A DNA stretch of 56,595 bases from Granulicella sp. (GTDB taxonomy: Bacteria; Acidobacteriota; Terriglobia; Terriglobales; Acidobacteriaceae), in the NCBI GenBank assembly GCA_027365345.1, contig DAHXNO010000039.1, positions 1 through 56,595 on the forward strand, in the 5' to 3' direction. Positions 26,232-34,880 of the stretch are shown here, piece by piece. The position numbers and the translations under genes are program-made. Under the pieces are notes generated by a model that saw only the letters and a program-made list of their open reading frames with translations, did not search any database and was not told where the DNA came from. The number at the start of each line of letters is the position of its first letter. Positions within the stretch are counted from its first letter, which is position 1.

Positions 26232-27218
26232 ATGCAACAAAGAAAACTTGGACAGAATGGGCCCAACGTATCCGCGATCGGGCTCGGCTGTATGGGCATG
26301 TCGGAGTTCTACGGAGCCGCTGACGAAAAGCAGTCGATTGCAACCATTCATCGCGCACTCGAACTTGGAGTCAACTTCCTGGACACCGCGGACATGTATG
26401 GCGTTGGGAAGAACGAGGAACTCCTCAGGCTTGCCCTTCGCGACCGGCGGGAAGAAGTAGTGCTTGCCACCAAATTCGGGAACGTGCGCGGGAACCAAGG
26501 CGAGTTTCTGGGTGTGAGCGGAACGCCTCAGTATGTCAAGCAAGCCTGCGACGCCAGCCTCAAGCGGCTGGGCGTGGAGCACATCGACCTCTACTATCAG
26601 CACCGCGTCGACCCCAACACTCCCATAGAAGATACGGTCGGGGCCATGGCCGAGTTGGTGCGCCAGGGCAAAGTACGCTATTTAGGATTGTCGGAGGCTG
26701 CCCCCGCCACAATCCGCCGCGCCCATGCCGTGCATCCCATCGCCGCATTGCAAACCGAGTACTCCCTTTGGTCGCGCGACCCGGAACAGGAAATTCTAGC
26801 CACCTGCCGCAGCCTGGGCATCGCCTTCATCGCCTACAGCCCGCTGGGACGCGGCTTTCTCACCGGACGATTCAAAACACCGGATGATATTCCGCAGGAC
26901 GACTGGCGACGTCGTCACCCTAGGTTTGAAGGCGAAAACTTCCAGCGGAATCTCCAACTGGCTGACGCGGTAAAGGCCCTTTCCGAAGAGATTGGCTGCA
27001 CCCCCGCACAGTTGGCGCTTGCCTGGGTTCTCAGCCAGGGCGAGGACGTGATACCCATTCCAGGAACCAGGCACATCGGCTATCTGGAGGAGGATCTCGG
27101 GGCGTTGGAGGTCCACTTGACCAGGGAACATCTCCGTCGGCTCGATCAGGTCTTTCCTCTGGGCGCCACCGCCGGAGCGCGTTACCACGACCAGGGGATG
27201 CGCGCCATCAATCTATAA
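26232..27218 (+). CDS. Aldo/keto reductase
   Basis: A 328-residue NADPH-dependent oxidoreductase of the AKR superfamily. The catalytic tetrad segments are present: Asp and Tyr in [17 protein letters not shown], Lys in VVLATKFGN, His in [10 protein letters not shown]. The C-terminal cofactor motif [19 protein letters not shown] is typical of the YakC/IolS-like AKRs. A GGGAGAAG ribosome site precedes the ATG. It appears monocistronic; the physiological aldehyde or ketone is unknown. Confidence 0.92.
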   Translation: MQQRKLGQNGPNVSAIGLGCMGMSEFYGAADEKQSIATIHRALELGVNFLDTADMYGVGKNEELLRLALRDRREEVVLATKFGNVRGNQGEFLGVSGTPQYVKQACDASLKRLGVEHIDLYYQHRVDPNTPIEDTVGAMAELVRQGKVRYLGLSEAAPATIRRAHAVHPIAALQTEYSLWSRDPEQEILATCRSLGIAFIAYSPLGRGFLTGRFKTPDDIPQDDWRRRHPRFEGENFQRNLQLADAVKALSEEIGCTPAQLALAWVLSQGEDVIPIPGTRHIGYLEEDLGALEVHLTREHLRRLDQVFPLGATAGARYHDQGMRAINL

Positions 27219-27420
27219 CGCCCCCAGCGTCCGACACCGCCAGCCACCTCTGCTGAAAGCACACCCGAAGCAAGACCTCGGGACTCAGCGGACTGCAGCC
27301 CATCTCGCCCTCCCCGCCGGAGCCTGCGGTCGGCGTCGGCGAACCACGTCGAGCCTCACTCTGCTGAGATTGCTTAGGCCCATGGCTCCCCGAGCGCCTC
27401 ATGCCTTGGAAGGAGACGAG

Positions 27421-27912
27421 TTATGGCGCCTCATCCGCGCTAGGCCCCCAGCTTGCCGGAACTGGCTGACCCAGCAGCCGCAGATAAACGCTGAACTGCC
27501 CGCGATGCTGGTACCAGTGGCTCAGCATCACATCCCGCAAAAGCTGCTTGCGCGGAATAGCCAAAAGTTCTTTCTCCCCGTCCTTGATACGCCAGATCGC
27601 GTCCATTGTGGCATCGTCAAACGTGGGCAAGATGGCGCGCACCGTGGCAATGCTCTCGTCAAAGCCTTTCAGTACCTGCATAACGGACTCCGGCTGCGGA
27701 AACTGGAAGTCCGGCGGCGCTATGGAATCCTGTTTTGCCATGGTGACCACGCCGCCGGGTACCAGTGCCAGATGATAGGCAAGCTGTCCGGCCGTCATCG
27801 ATTTTGGGTGCGGCTTCCACCCGAGCTTATCCTCAGGCAGTCTCTCCAAAAACTTTCTTGTGATGGGAGACTGCGCCTCGAACTCCGCGAGCAATGCATT
27901 GGCAATAGACAT
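27421..27912 (-). CDS. DinB/YfiT-like helical-bundle protein
   Basis: A 163-residue protein from the ATG at 27912, chosen because GAGAGGAG sits just upstream and homologues begin with a short helix before EFEAQSPITRKFLERLPEDKLGWKPHPKSM. The family forms a four-helix bundle, usually binding a metal through three His; here candidate ligands are the His in QLAYHLALVPG and the HWYQHRGQF pair. Members act as thiol-dependent transferases or are damage-inducible with unknown activity. Convergent with the aldo/keto reductase. Confidence 0.8.
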   Translation of the reverse strand: MSIANALLAEFEAQSPITRKFLERLPEDKLGWKPHPKSMTAGQLAYHLALVPGGVVTMAKQDSIAPPDFQFPQPESVMQVLKGFDESIATVRAILPTFDDATMDAIWRIKDGEKELLAIPRKQLLRDVMLSHWYQHRGQFSVYLRLLGQPVPASWGPSADEAP

Positions 27913-28092
27913 ACCCACTCCTCTCTTCCAAGCGGTATACACCCTCAATTGCAATCCACCTTCGGTCCGTGCAATGGAAAATTGTACGGCGCTCAAAGGA
28001 ACTCCGTCCAGGAGTGCCTGACCGCCTCCCTCTGCTCCAGAAACGGCGGGTGGCACAAATCTGGTCTCTCTGCCCCATCAAGGGCGGGTGCC

Positions 28093-28117
28093 CCACATCT
28101 CGCTCTTTGAGATGTGG
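28093..28117. repeat. Inverted repeat in debris region
   Basis: CCACATCTC and GAGATGTGG form a perfect 9-base stem around a 7-base loop, embedded in GGGTGCCCCACATCTC. From memory, sequences of this GTGCCCCA-(stem) kind recur between genes in Granulicella-type genomes as small dispersed repeats. Here only one copy is seen, so dispersal cannot be shown from the window. Confidence 0.45.
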
Positions 28118-28538
28118 ATTTGCAGGATCTTGGTCTTCCCCCCATGGCGGAAGGTTTGGAACGTCGATACAGCCACGGTCACCATCACTTCGTAGCGTTC
28201 TCCTGCTATTGCCGTCTGGCTCCTTCGCAATAAAACTATCATTGCCTTGGCCGACGGCAGCACCGTAGGCCTGAAGGGCGTGGCGTCGGGCGCCAATAGC
28301 AATTGGGCTGTCACCGTGGGCGTCACAGACACGGCGGGATATGCGCCGTCTTTCAGCGCTGCTCCGGCAAGAATGTCCGGCGGAGCAAATGCGGTCTACA
28401 CCTCGGAGACAGCCTACAGCTACCGCCCGCCCGCGACTGAGCCGAATGTCGCCGGAACCGATAGGGGAGCCACCGAGGTTTTCCCTGCGGTGCCTGCTGA
28501 CCGCGATCCGGATTCCGCTCGGCGTTCCCCCAACACGT

Positions 28539-28718
28539 ACCGCTGATTTGGACAAGCTGGCGGAGTCGCTTCAACAGTGCCAGATCCGAACCGTGGCAAT
28601 GGAATCGACCGGCGAGTATTGGATTCCGCTGTTCCAGATTCTGGAGAAGCGCAAGATTGACGTGCGGCTAGCCAACGCTCACCACGTCTCAAAATCCACC
28701 GCGTTCCAGACCTTGCCA
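28539..28718 (+). pseudogene. IS110-family transposase fragment
   Basis: About 60 residues match the RNase H-like N-terminal domain of IS110 transposases: LAESLQQCQIRTVAMESTGE, YWIPLFQILEKRKIDVRLAN and AHHVSK. The normal continuation (VPGRKSDVxD) is missing and the rest of the enzyme is gone. A dead remnant that marks former insertion next to the SIR2-like gene. Confidence 0.75.
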
Positions 28719-28949
28719 AGTCCAGGAAGACATCCCGCCCAGGACGGAATCGCCCGTTCAAATCCCATAGGTCCGCAACGGGCCCGCCGCGCTAACGATT
28801 TTCGTCAAGCGGCCCCATCAAAACTGCCCCGAAAGACAGCCCAGCCACTCCCAGCTCTATGCACGAGCCAGCCCCGATAGGGCTCCAACGTTCGCCGGTA
28901 CCCATTGAACCACCCTACAATATCCCAAAGGTAACGGAGCGGAGGAAAC

Positions 28950-30083
28950 ATGCGAGCTTATGTCCTTGGCGCCGGGGCTTCCCACCCGGTATACCTGCTC
29001 GGAACCCGGTTGTTCGATGCCATCGACAAACACATCCAAAGCTGCGGCCCAATGCTTCACAGATTTGACTACCAGAAAGATTGGCCGAAGCTCAAAACAT
29101 GGCTGGCGACGAACTCCAACCCACTCCTGAGCCATTCCTACCGAAACAAAAACATCGAACAAATATTCACCGTGCTCGATCTAGCGCAGGCGCTGATCTC
29201 CGACGCCCGGAGCAAAGTCCTCCCTGCTGCAAGAAAAGGCGCAGCAGATGCGCGGACGGCAGAGACAGAACTCGATTCGGTCAAGAATGAAATCGACGAG
29301 TACCGGAGGGTGAGAGACATCCTTTTGTGGGCGCTGGAGGCGTTTTTTCTAGACCACAACCACGACGATAACAAGACCTTCAGCTCATCGGCTTGGAACG
29401 ATCTCCGCCGCTTGGCGTGCTACCTGCAACCCGGCGATGTAGTCATTACGTTCAACTATGACTCCACCATCGAACGCGTTCTTTATTCTCTCGGAAAATG
29501 GTCTCCCTCAGACGGCTATGGAGACGCTATCGCATTTCAACAGAACGAATACGACCACACGCCCGTTATCTTCGCGCCCTCGAAGGTGAAGGTTCTACAT
29601 CTGCATGGCGCGGCAGGCTGGTATCAGAGGCCTCCCACCCCGACGGAGCCGATAAGGACGCGGATCGCCCTCGACCCCATCTTTTTGCGCGGGTTGGGTA
29701 TTCACCATGTGGACGTCAGCCTTCCGAACCGACCTCCAAACCAAAGACAGATCTTGCTCCATCCAACTTTCTTGAAGGTCTACGGAGGCGTAGACCGCAG
29801 CCACCACATCTTCAGCCGCATATGGAAGGATGCCCTGGACGCGCTACAACGCGCCGGCAAGGTGACGATCATCGGGTACAGCCTCCCCCATGCCGATAGC
29901 GCAGCCTGGACATTGCTGCACACGGGCTGTACGCGAGGAACGACCGAGGTGGTGAATCCAAACAAAAGCGTGCTGACGAATCAATATTCAGCCCTCATCC
30001 ACCTCGCCACGATGGCCAAACAGATGACACTGGAACAATGGCTGGACTCGCAGACAGAAGACGCACCGGGCGCGACGACTTGA
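28950..30083 (+). CDS. Stand-alone SIR2-like family protein (possible NAD-dependent defence gene)
   Basis: A 377-residue protein with a very good ribosome site (CGGAGGAAAC before ATG). Motifs of the SIR2-like Rossmann fold are in order: VLGAGASHP at residues 5-13, DVVITFNYDSTIE at 163-175, VLHLHGAAGW at 215-224, TIIGYSLPHADSAAW at 306-320 and VVNPN at 334-338. These correspond to the NAD-binding glycine loop, the N-D pair, the His loop and the second NAD segment. Related proteins deplete NAD+ during phage infection (for example in Thoeris, DSR and pAgo systems), but many are uncharacterised. There is no partner gene, no extra effector domain, and an IS110 scrap lies 230 bases upstream, consistent with transfer. 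Defence role is inference. Confidence 0.8.
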   Translation: MRAYVLGAGASHPVYLLGTRLFDAIDKHIQSCGPMLHRFDYQKDWPKLKTWLATNSNPLLSHSYRNKNIEQIFTVLDLAQALISDARSKVLPAARKGAADARTAETELDSVKNEIDEYRRVRDILLWALEAFFLDHNHDDNKTFSSSAWNDLRRLACYLQPGDVVITFNYDSTIERVLYSLGKWSPSDGYGDAIAFQQNEYDHTPVIFAPSKVKVLHLHGAAGWYQRPPTPTEPIRTRIALDPIFLRGLGIHHVDVSLPNRPPNQRQILLHPTFLKVYGGVDRSHHIFSRIWKDALDALQRAGKVTIIGYSLPHADSAAWTLLHTGCTRGTTEVVNPNKSVLTNQYSALIHLATMAKQMTLEQWLDSQTEDAPGATT

Positions 30084-30160
30084 CGCCTGGCCTTCCCGAG
30101 CTTGTTCATAGGCCGCGCACCAAACCCTCCACCTTCCAGGACGAGTTCCACCTCACCCAA

Positions 30161-32359
30161 ATGAAAAAAGATAACCCATCGGGCAGAACAGGCAGCACGA
30201 GATCTTCCGCGTCGGACCCATTGCGGCTTGGACGGCGAGAATTTGGTCGTTTGATGGTAGGCGCAGGCGCTCTGCTCGTGCAGCAGACTGCATCAGCCGC
30301 TCCGGCTGGCGGCACGTTGTCTCTGCCTACACAAAAGGCGCTCTTCCACATCGATGCGTCGGGCTCGCTCGTCTCCATCCGTTGCGAACGGCGTGAACTC
30401 CTTGCGCCCGGGCAAGCCGCTCCCATCCTCAGACTCCGCATTGCGAACGTTCTACACGCAGCGAATCGCGCGCGATGGAATGCGGACCAGACGCGCTTAA
30501 CGCTTGGATTTGAGGGCATCGACGCCAAGGCGACGGTGGCGCTTCATGCCAAGCCCTCCCATATCGCGCTGGAACTCGTCGAACTGCACGCGTCCGCGCC
30601 CGTTGACCTCATTGTTTGGGGCCCATATCCAACCAGCATCGGTGACCTGATTGGCGAAGTCGTCGGCGTGGTCCGCGATCCGGAAGTGGCAGTAGGCATC
30701 CAGGCCCTGAACGTCAAGACGCTGGGTGGTTATCCAAACCAGGAGAGTGACATCGCGCCGGACGGCGTCACCGCCGACGACCACGGTGTGTATCCCGGAT
30801 TGCCGGCGGCCTTACGCGAGAAGCAGAACTGGCGCGGCGACACGGCAAAGGTCACCAGCTATGGCAGCAGCCTGCAGGCCTACTGCAGAAATCGCGATCA
30901 CCTGCGCATCATCCCCAACTGGGGGCGCCCGCAATACGATGCGCCTCCCTTCGCCGATGGCGGCGTCATCGGCAGCCGCATCGCATTGTTTGCCGTTCCT
31001 TCTGCGGATGCACTGGCAACACTGGGCGCAATCGAGGTCGCCGAGGGCCTGCCGCATCCAATGCTGCATGGCGTCTGGGCCAAGCTGTCGTTTGATGCCA
31101 CATCGTCGTACCTGATTGCCGACTTTGGCGAGGAGACCATCGATCAGGCGATCGCAATCACCAAACGCGCGGGACTCAAGGTCCTCTACCAAAGCTCCCC
31201 GTTTGAAACCTGGGGCCACTTCCGTTTGCAACCATCGCTGTTCCCAAATGGATGGGACGGATTCCGCAAATGTGTGGCAAAGGCGCGCGCGGCAGGTCTT
31301 GGCGTCGGCTTCCACACGCTCTCGAACTTTATCACCCCAAACGATCCGTACGTCACCCCGAAACCGGATCCACGGCTGGCGCGTATCGGAGCAACTCCCC
31401 TGGCAGCGGCCATCGGCGCGTCGCAGACCGAGATCCCGATCGTCGATCCCGCAATCTTTCGCCAGAAGACGGAACTGCAAACGGTCATGATAGGCGAGGA
31501 ACTGATTCGCTACTCTGCGGTCTCTGAGTCTGCGCCCTGGCGGCTGCTCCAGTGTCGGCGTGGTGCCTGGGGAACGCAGCCGGCAGCGCACGCCCAAGGC
31601 GCAGATGCGGCGCTGCTGATGGACCACCCCTACAAGGTGTTTCTCACCAATCCAGCGCTATCGGTGGAAGTGGCGCACAGAATCGCTGCGTTCTGCAACG
31701 GGACCGATGCGATGCAACTCTCGCTCGATGGTCTGGAAGGCAACTGGTCCACCGGGATGGGCCAGTATGGCTGCTCGCTCTTTACGGACGCCTGGTACGA
31801 TGCGCTCAAACCCACGCTGCGCGGGCAGATCATCAACGACGCCAGCATTCCGCAACACTACACCTGGCACATCGCCACGCGCTACAACTGGGGAGAGCCT
31901 TGGCACGGAAGCTTTCGCCAAAGCCAGACCCTGCTGCGGCTGCACAACCAGCTCTTCTACACGCGTAACCTGATTCCACGCATGCTGGGCTGGTTCTCCA
32001 TCCGCAAAGACACAACACCCAGAGACTTGGAGTGGCTATGTGCCAGAGCCGCCGGCTTTGACGCTGGTTTCTGCGTGGTGGTGAACTCTGCAAGCACAGC
32101 CGAACAGGCTTCAGGAGCCCTGCCCCCGTTGGAGGAACGCTTGGGCTCCATGCTGGACACAGTGCGCGTGTGGGAGACGGCGCGCATGAGCCAGGCATTT
32201 CCCGCGTCCATCAAGCCCGCACTGCAGGATGTCACTCGCGCCTTCCGCCTCAGCGAAACAGGGGAAGGCGCATGGGAGTTGCGGCCAACCGATCCGGAAG
32301 GAGCGCCCTTGCAGCTAAGGGCAAGGCGCACGCCTCCGGCAAACCTCCTGCCAGAATAA
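30161..32359 (+). CDS. TAT-exported glycosidase-like protein of unknown specificity
   Basis: A 732-residue protein. The start is placed at the ATG at 30161; the open frame reaches back into the SIR2 gene but the earlier part is a shadow. The TAT signal is LGRREFGRLMVGAGALLV. The N-terminal 300 residues are beta-rich, followed by a barrel-like region with IADFGEETIDQAIAI, GLKVLYQSSPFETWGHF and GVGFHTLSNFITPND, reminiscent of large secreted polysaccharide-active proteins with a beta-sandwich plus TIM barrel. Possible acidic catalytic residues include the Asp in MQLSLDGLEGNW. I cannot name a CAZy family. It follows the SIR2 gene by 78 bases but is unlikely to share its function. Confidence 0.7.
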   Translation: MKKDNPSGRTGSTRSSASDPLRLGRREFGRLMVGAGALLVQQTASAAPAGGTLSLPTQKALFHIDASGSLVSIRCERRELLAPGQAAPILRLRIANVLHAANRARWNADQTRLTLGFEGIDAKATVALHAKPSHIALELVELHASAPVDLIVWGPYPTSIGDLIGEVVGVVRDPEVAVGIQALNVKTLGGYPNQESDIAPDGVTADDHGVYPGLPAALREKQNWRGDTAKVTSYGSSLQAYCRNRDHLRIIPNWGRPQYDAPPFADGGVIGSRIALFAVPSADALATLGAIEVAEGLPHPMLHGVWAKLSFDATSSYLIADFGEETIDQAIAITKRAGLKVLYQSSPFETWGHFRLQPSLFPNGWDGFRKCVAKARAAGLGVGFHTLSNFITPNDPYVTPKPDPRLARIGATPLAAAIGASQTEIPIVDPAIFRQKTELQTVMIGEELIRYSAVSESAPWRLLQCRRGAWGTQPAAHAQGADAALLMDHPYKVFLTNPALSVEVAHRIAAFCNGTDAMQLSLDGLEGNWSTGMGQYGCSLFTDAWYDALKPTLRGQIINDASIPQHYTWHIATRYNWGEPWHGSFRQSQTLLRLHNQLFYTRNLIPRMLGWFSIRKDTTPRDLEWLCARAAGFDAGFCVVVNSASTAEQASGALPPLEERLGSMLDTVRVWETARMSQAFPASIKPALQDVTRAFRLSETGEGAWELRPTDPEGAPLQLRARRTPPANLLPE

Positions 32360-32686
32360 GCTTGCAACCGCCATAACGAGATCCAATTTCGTCCGGCCGC
32401 ATGAACTTTGAGACGAGCTTTCCTGGCCCTCAACCTCTGGCGAGACAGCCCGCTCTCATCCAACCGCTTGCTCCTCTCCGCAGCGCACCGCCCGGCGCTT
32501 TCTCGCCTCGCCGCATCGCGCTGGACCGTCCAACGGTCGACAGGCGCATGCCCCAGCGGATCTGGTTGACGGTCAACTTCGAACCGGAGACGCTCATCAT
32601 CGACACCGACGCCACCATGCCCACGCCGTTTGGCAACCAGAGAGGCGTGCAAAGGCTATCCTGATCGTAGGCATCCTCCTCTCGCC
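32360..32686. other. Gap before ribD holding IS1380 debris
   Basis: About 330 bases with the transposase remnant listed at 32545-32670 and no intact gene. I looked for an FMN riboswitch ahead of ribD and saw no RFN-like conserved blocks. Confidence 0.45.
32545..32670 (+). pseudogene. IS1380-type transposase fragment, frameshifted
   Basis: The translation RRMPQRIWLTVNF then LIIDTDATMPTPFGNQ matches the central segment of IS1380-like transposases (usual form MRQRVWxAAN...TLDTDTTVHTLFGNQMG), including the first catalytic Asp region. After FGNQ the expected ARKGY continues only in another frame (ACKGYPDR), so there is a frameshift, and both ends of the enzyme are missing. Same family as the intact-looking N-terminus at the window start. 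Confidence 0.65.
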
Positions 32687-33889
32687 ATGCCCGTCACCTC
32701 TCAAGTGTTCTTATCCGCCCACGACGAGTCCCACCTCACCCGAGCCCTCAGCCTCGCGCAGCAAGCTGCGGCCTTCGCCAGTCCCAACCCCACCGTCGGC
32801 TGCGTCCTCACCCGGGACAACGTCGTCCTCGGCGAAGGCGCGCACCACTATGACGCTCGCGATCACGCCGAGATCGCCGCTCTCAGGCAGGCCTCCGCCT
32901 CCGGCCACAGCGTCCACGGGGCCACCGCCTATGTCACACTCGAGCCCTGCTCCCACCAGGGCCGCACCGGCCCCTGCGCCAACGCGCTCCTCTCCGCCGG
33001 CATCCGGCGCTGCGTCGTCGCTACGGTCGATCCCAACCCGTTGGTCCGCGGCCGTGGCGTAGCCCTCCTCCGTTCCGCAAACGTCTCCGTGGTCCTCCTC
33101 GATCCAGCTCATCCGCTGGCCCAGCAGGCCCGGAGACTCAATGACGCCTTCGCCCACTTCATCCAACACCGGCGTCCCTTCGTCACCCTCAAAGCCGCGC
33201 TCTCGGCGGATGGCAAACTGGCCCCTCCGTCATCCACCCGGACCCTCGCGTTGCCTCACTGGATCACCGGCGCGCCCGCCCGAGCCGATGTTCAGCTCCT
33301 GCGCCACGCCTCCGACGCTATCCTCACCGGCATCGGCACCGTCTTGGCGGACAATCCTTCCCTTACTGACCGCACCGGCCTCCCACGCCGCCGCCCACTG
33401 CTGCGCGTCGTACTGGACAGCAATCTGCGCACTCCGCTGGACTCCCGTCTCGTCACCAGCGCCGCAAACGACCTATTGCTCTTCTGCTCCCAGGAATCCG
33501 CTGCCGCCAGCGACCCTCGGGCTGCGGAACTCACCGCCTCCAACTTGGAGATCCTCCGCATCCCTTCCCTCCACCATCATCTCGACATCCACTCCGTCTT
33601 TCGCGAGTTGGCCCAACGCCAGATCCTCAGCCTTCTGGTAGAGGCAGGAGCCCAGATCAACGTCGGCTTTCTCTCCTCTGATCTGGTTGATCGCGTCGTC
33701 CTCTACTACAGTCAAACCGAGTTGGGCAGCGGCGCAATCTCCTTCGCTGCCAACTCCATCTCGCCGTTTGGCCTGCAGCAGCGTCTTCTCCACACCACGC
33801 GGTCTACCTTCCCCTCAGACCTTATCCCGAACGGAGAGGACATTCGCATCGCTGGCTACCTCCACGACCCATGGGCCGGAGTCGCCTGA
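32687..33889 (+). CDS. ribD: Bifunctional riboflavin biosynthesis deaminase/reductase RibD
   Basis: A 400-residue enzyme catalysing deamination and then reduction of the pyrimidine intermediate in riboflavin synthesis. The N-terminal deaminase domain has the zinc motif DHAEIAALRQA and TLEPCSHQGRTGPCANAL. The C-terminal reductase domain has RPFVTLKAALSADGKLA, DAILTGIGTVLADNPSLT and LLVEAGAQI. The start is the ATG at 32687; an earlier in-frame start would lie inside the transposase debris. ribE follows 35 bases downstream. Confidence 0.93.
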   Translation: MPVTSQVFLSAHDESHLTRALSLAQQAAAFASPNPTVGCVLTRDNVVLGEGAHHYDARDHAEIAALRQASASGHSVHGATAYVTLEPCSHQGRTGPCANALLSAGIRRCVVATVDPNPLVRGRGVALLRSANVSVVLLDPAHPLAQQARRLNDAFAHFIQHRRPFVTLKAALSADGKLAPPSSTRTLALPHWITGAPARADVQLLRHASDAILTGIGTVLADNPSLTDRTGLPRRRPLLRVVLDSNLRTPLDSRLVTSAANDLLLFCSQESAAASDPRAAELTASNLEILRIPSLHHHLDIHSVFRELAQRQILSLLVEAGAQINVGFLSSDLVDRVVLYYSQTELGSGAISFAANSISPFGLQQRLLHTTRSTFPSDLIPNGEDIRIAGYLHDPWAGVA

Positions 33890-33924
33890 AACATCCGCTA
33901 GGCGAAACTTTCTATACTTGTTGT

Positions 33925-34578
33925 ATGTTTACCGGACTCATCGAAACCACAGGCACGGTCATCTCCATCACACCCGGCGACGGAGCCACCCGCATGGTCC
34001 TCGCTGCTCCCTCGCTCCGCGGCCGCTGGCGCACCGGCGACAGCATCGCCGTCAATGGCGTCTGCCTCACCGCGATCCCGCTCCCTCAGACAGCTCACGT
34101 CGCCGCCGACCTGGCTGGCGAGACTCTGGCCCGCACCAATCTCGGCAGCCTCTCCCTGGGAGCCACAGTCAACCTGGAGCTGCCCACTCCAGCCGGCTCT
34201 CCGCTGGGCGGACACGTCGTCCAGGGCCATGTGGACGCCACCGGCTCGCTCCTCTCCCTCCTTCCGCTCCATAACGATCGCGCCACCACCGACTGGCGTC
34301 TCACCCTGGAGATCCCTGAGCATCTCTTCTCCCAAGTCATCTCCCAGGGCTCCATCACCATCAATGGCATCAGCCTCACCATCGCCCGCCTGGATCTTCC
34401 CCGCATCGAGATCGCCATCATCCCCCACACCTACCGTGCAACCAACCTGCACACACTCAAGCCCGGCGCACGGGTCAACATCGAAACCGACGTCCTCGCC
34501 AAATACGCCTCTGCACAGCACGCTGCCTCTCAACTGGACTGGCTGACTGCGGCCTACCTCATCGCCAACGGTTATTAG
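33925..34578 (+). CDS. ribE: Riboflavin synthase alpha chain
   Basis: A 217-residue enzyme that dismutates 6,7-dimethyl-8-ribityllumazine to riboflavin. It has the canonical start MFTGLIETTGTV, and the two lumazine-binding repeats are visible: the first with AVNGVCLTA, the second beginning GGHVVQGHVDATG with TINGISLTIA. The C-terminus is about normal. The ATG at 33925 was chosen over an upstream in-frame ATG because MFTGLIE is the invariant N-terminus. It forms an operon with ribD; ribA/B and ribH are not in the window. Confidence 0.93.
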   Translation: MFTGLIETTGTVISITPGDGATRMVLAAPSLRGRWRTGDSIAVNGVCLTAIPLPQTAHVAADLAGETLARTNLGSLSLGATVNLELPTPAGSPLGGHVVQGHVDATGSLLSLLPLHNDRATTDWRLTLEIPEHLFSQVISQGSITINGISLTIARLDLPRIEIAIIPHTYRATNLHTLKPGARVNIETDVLAKYASAQHAASQLDWLTAAYLIANGY

Positions 34579-34880
34579 ACCGGCCCCGGCTTCGCAACGC
34601 CTCTCGAGGATCCCTTAAACCCAACATTCACCGCCAGATCCGCTCCCGGCAGGATTTCATTCGTCCTACCTCAGGGTCGGGCCCCGCGAAAGGCAAAAGC
34701 CCCGCGCGGACTAACGCCGCTACACCTTTCTTCAAGGAAACAGGAGACGCCTAAGGGAATGAGAGGAACCGAAAGGCGGATAGACGTGGAAGGTCCGCTT
34801 CTCAACAGAGCAAGCCCGACTGGAACCCCACCCAGAACACCGCACGCCAAAAATTCCGATACGAGCAGAACAGGGCGCGG
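34579..34880. other. Convergent gap, nothing recognised
   Basis: About 300 bases between the ends of ribE and the minus-strand PD-(D/E)XK-like gene. A GC-rich patch at 34680-34715 has short self-complementary pieces (GGC-AAAA-GCC) that could contribute to termination. No RNA gene motif was found on either strand. Confidence 0.35.

Larger units (their letters stand above)
27913..28949. other. Kilobase of repeat and transposase debris
   Basis: Between the DinB-like gene and the SIR2-like gene. It holds the inverted repeat at 28093-28117 and the IS110 transposase piece at 28539-28718. A plus-strand frame from 28247 (ADGSTVGLKGVASG, NWAVTVGVTDTAGY) looks like a fragment of a protein but has no recognisable family and runs out of coherent sequence near 28440. 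No intact gene was found. Confidence 0.45.

Noticed and set aside
28752-28766. GTTCAAATCCC resembling a tRNA T-loop.
   Set aside because: No matching T-stem, anticodon arm or acceptor pairing could be built around it; a similar chance match lies inside the GH116 gene near 9463.
32360-32686. Possible FMN riboswitch ahead of ribD.
   Set aside because: None of the conserved RFN blocks is visible, and most of the gap is IS1380 debris.
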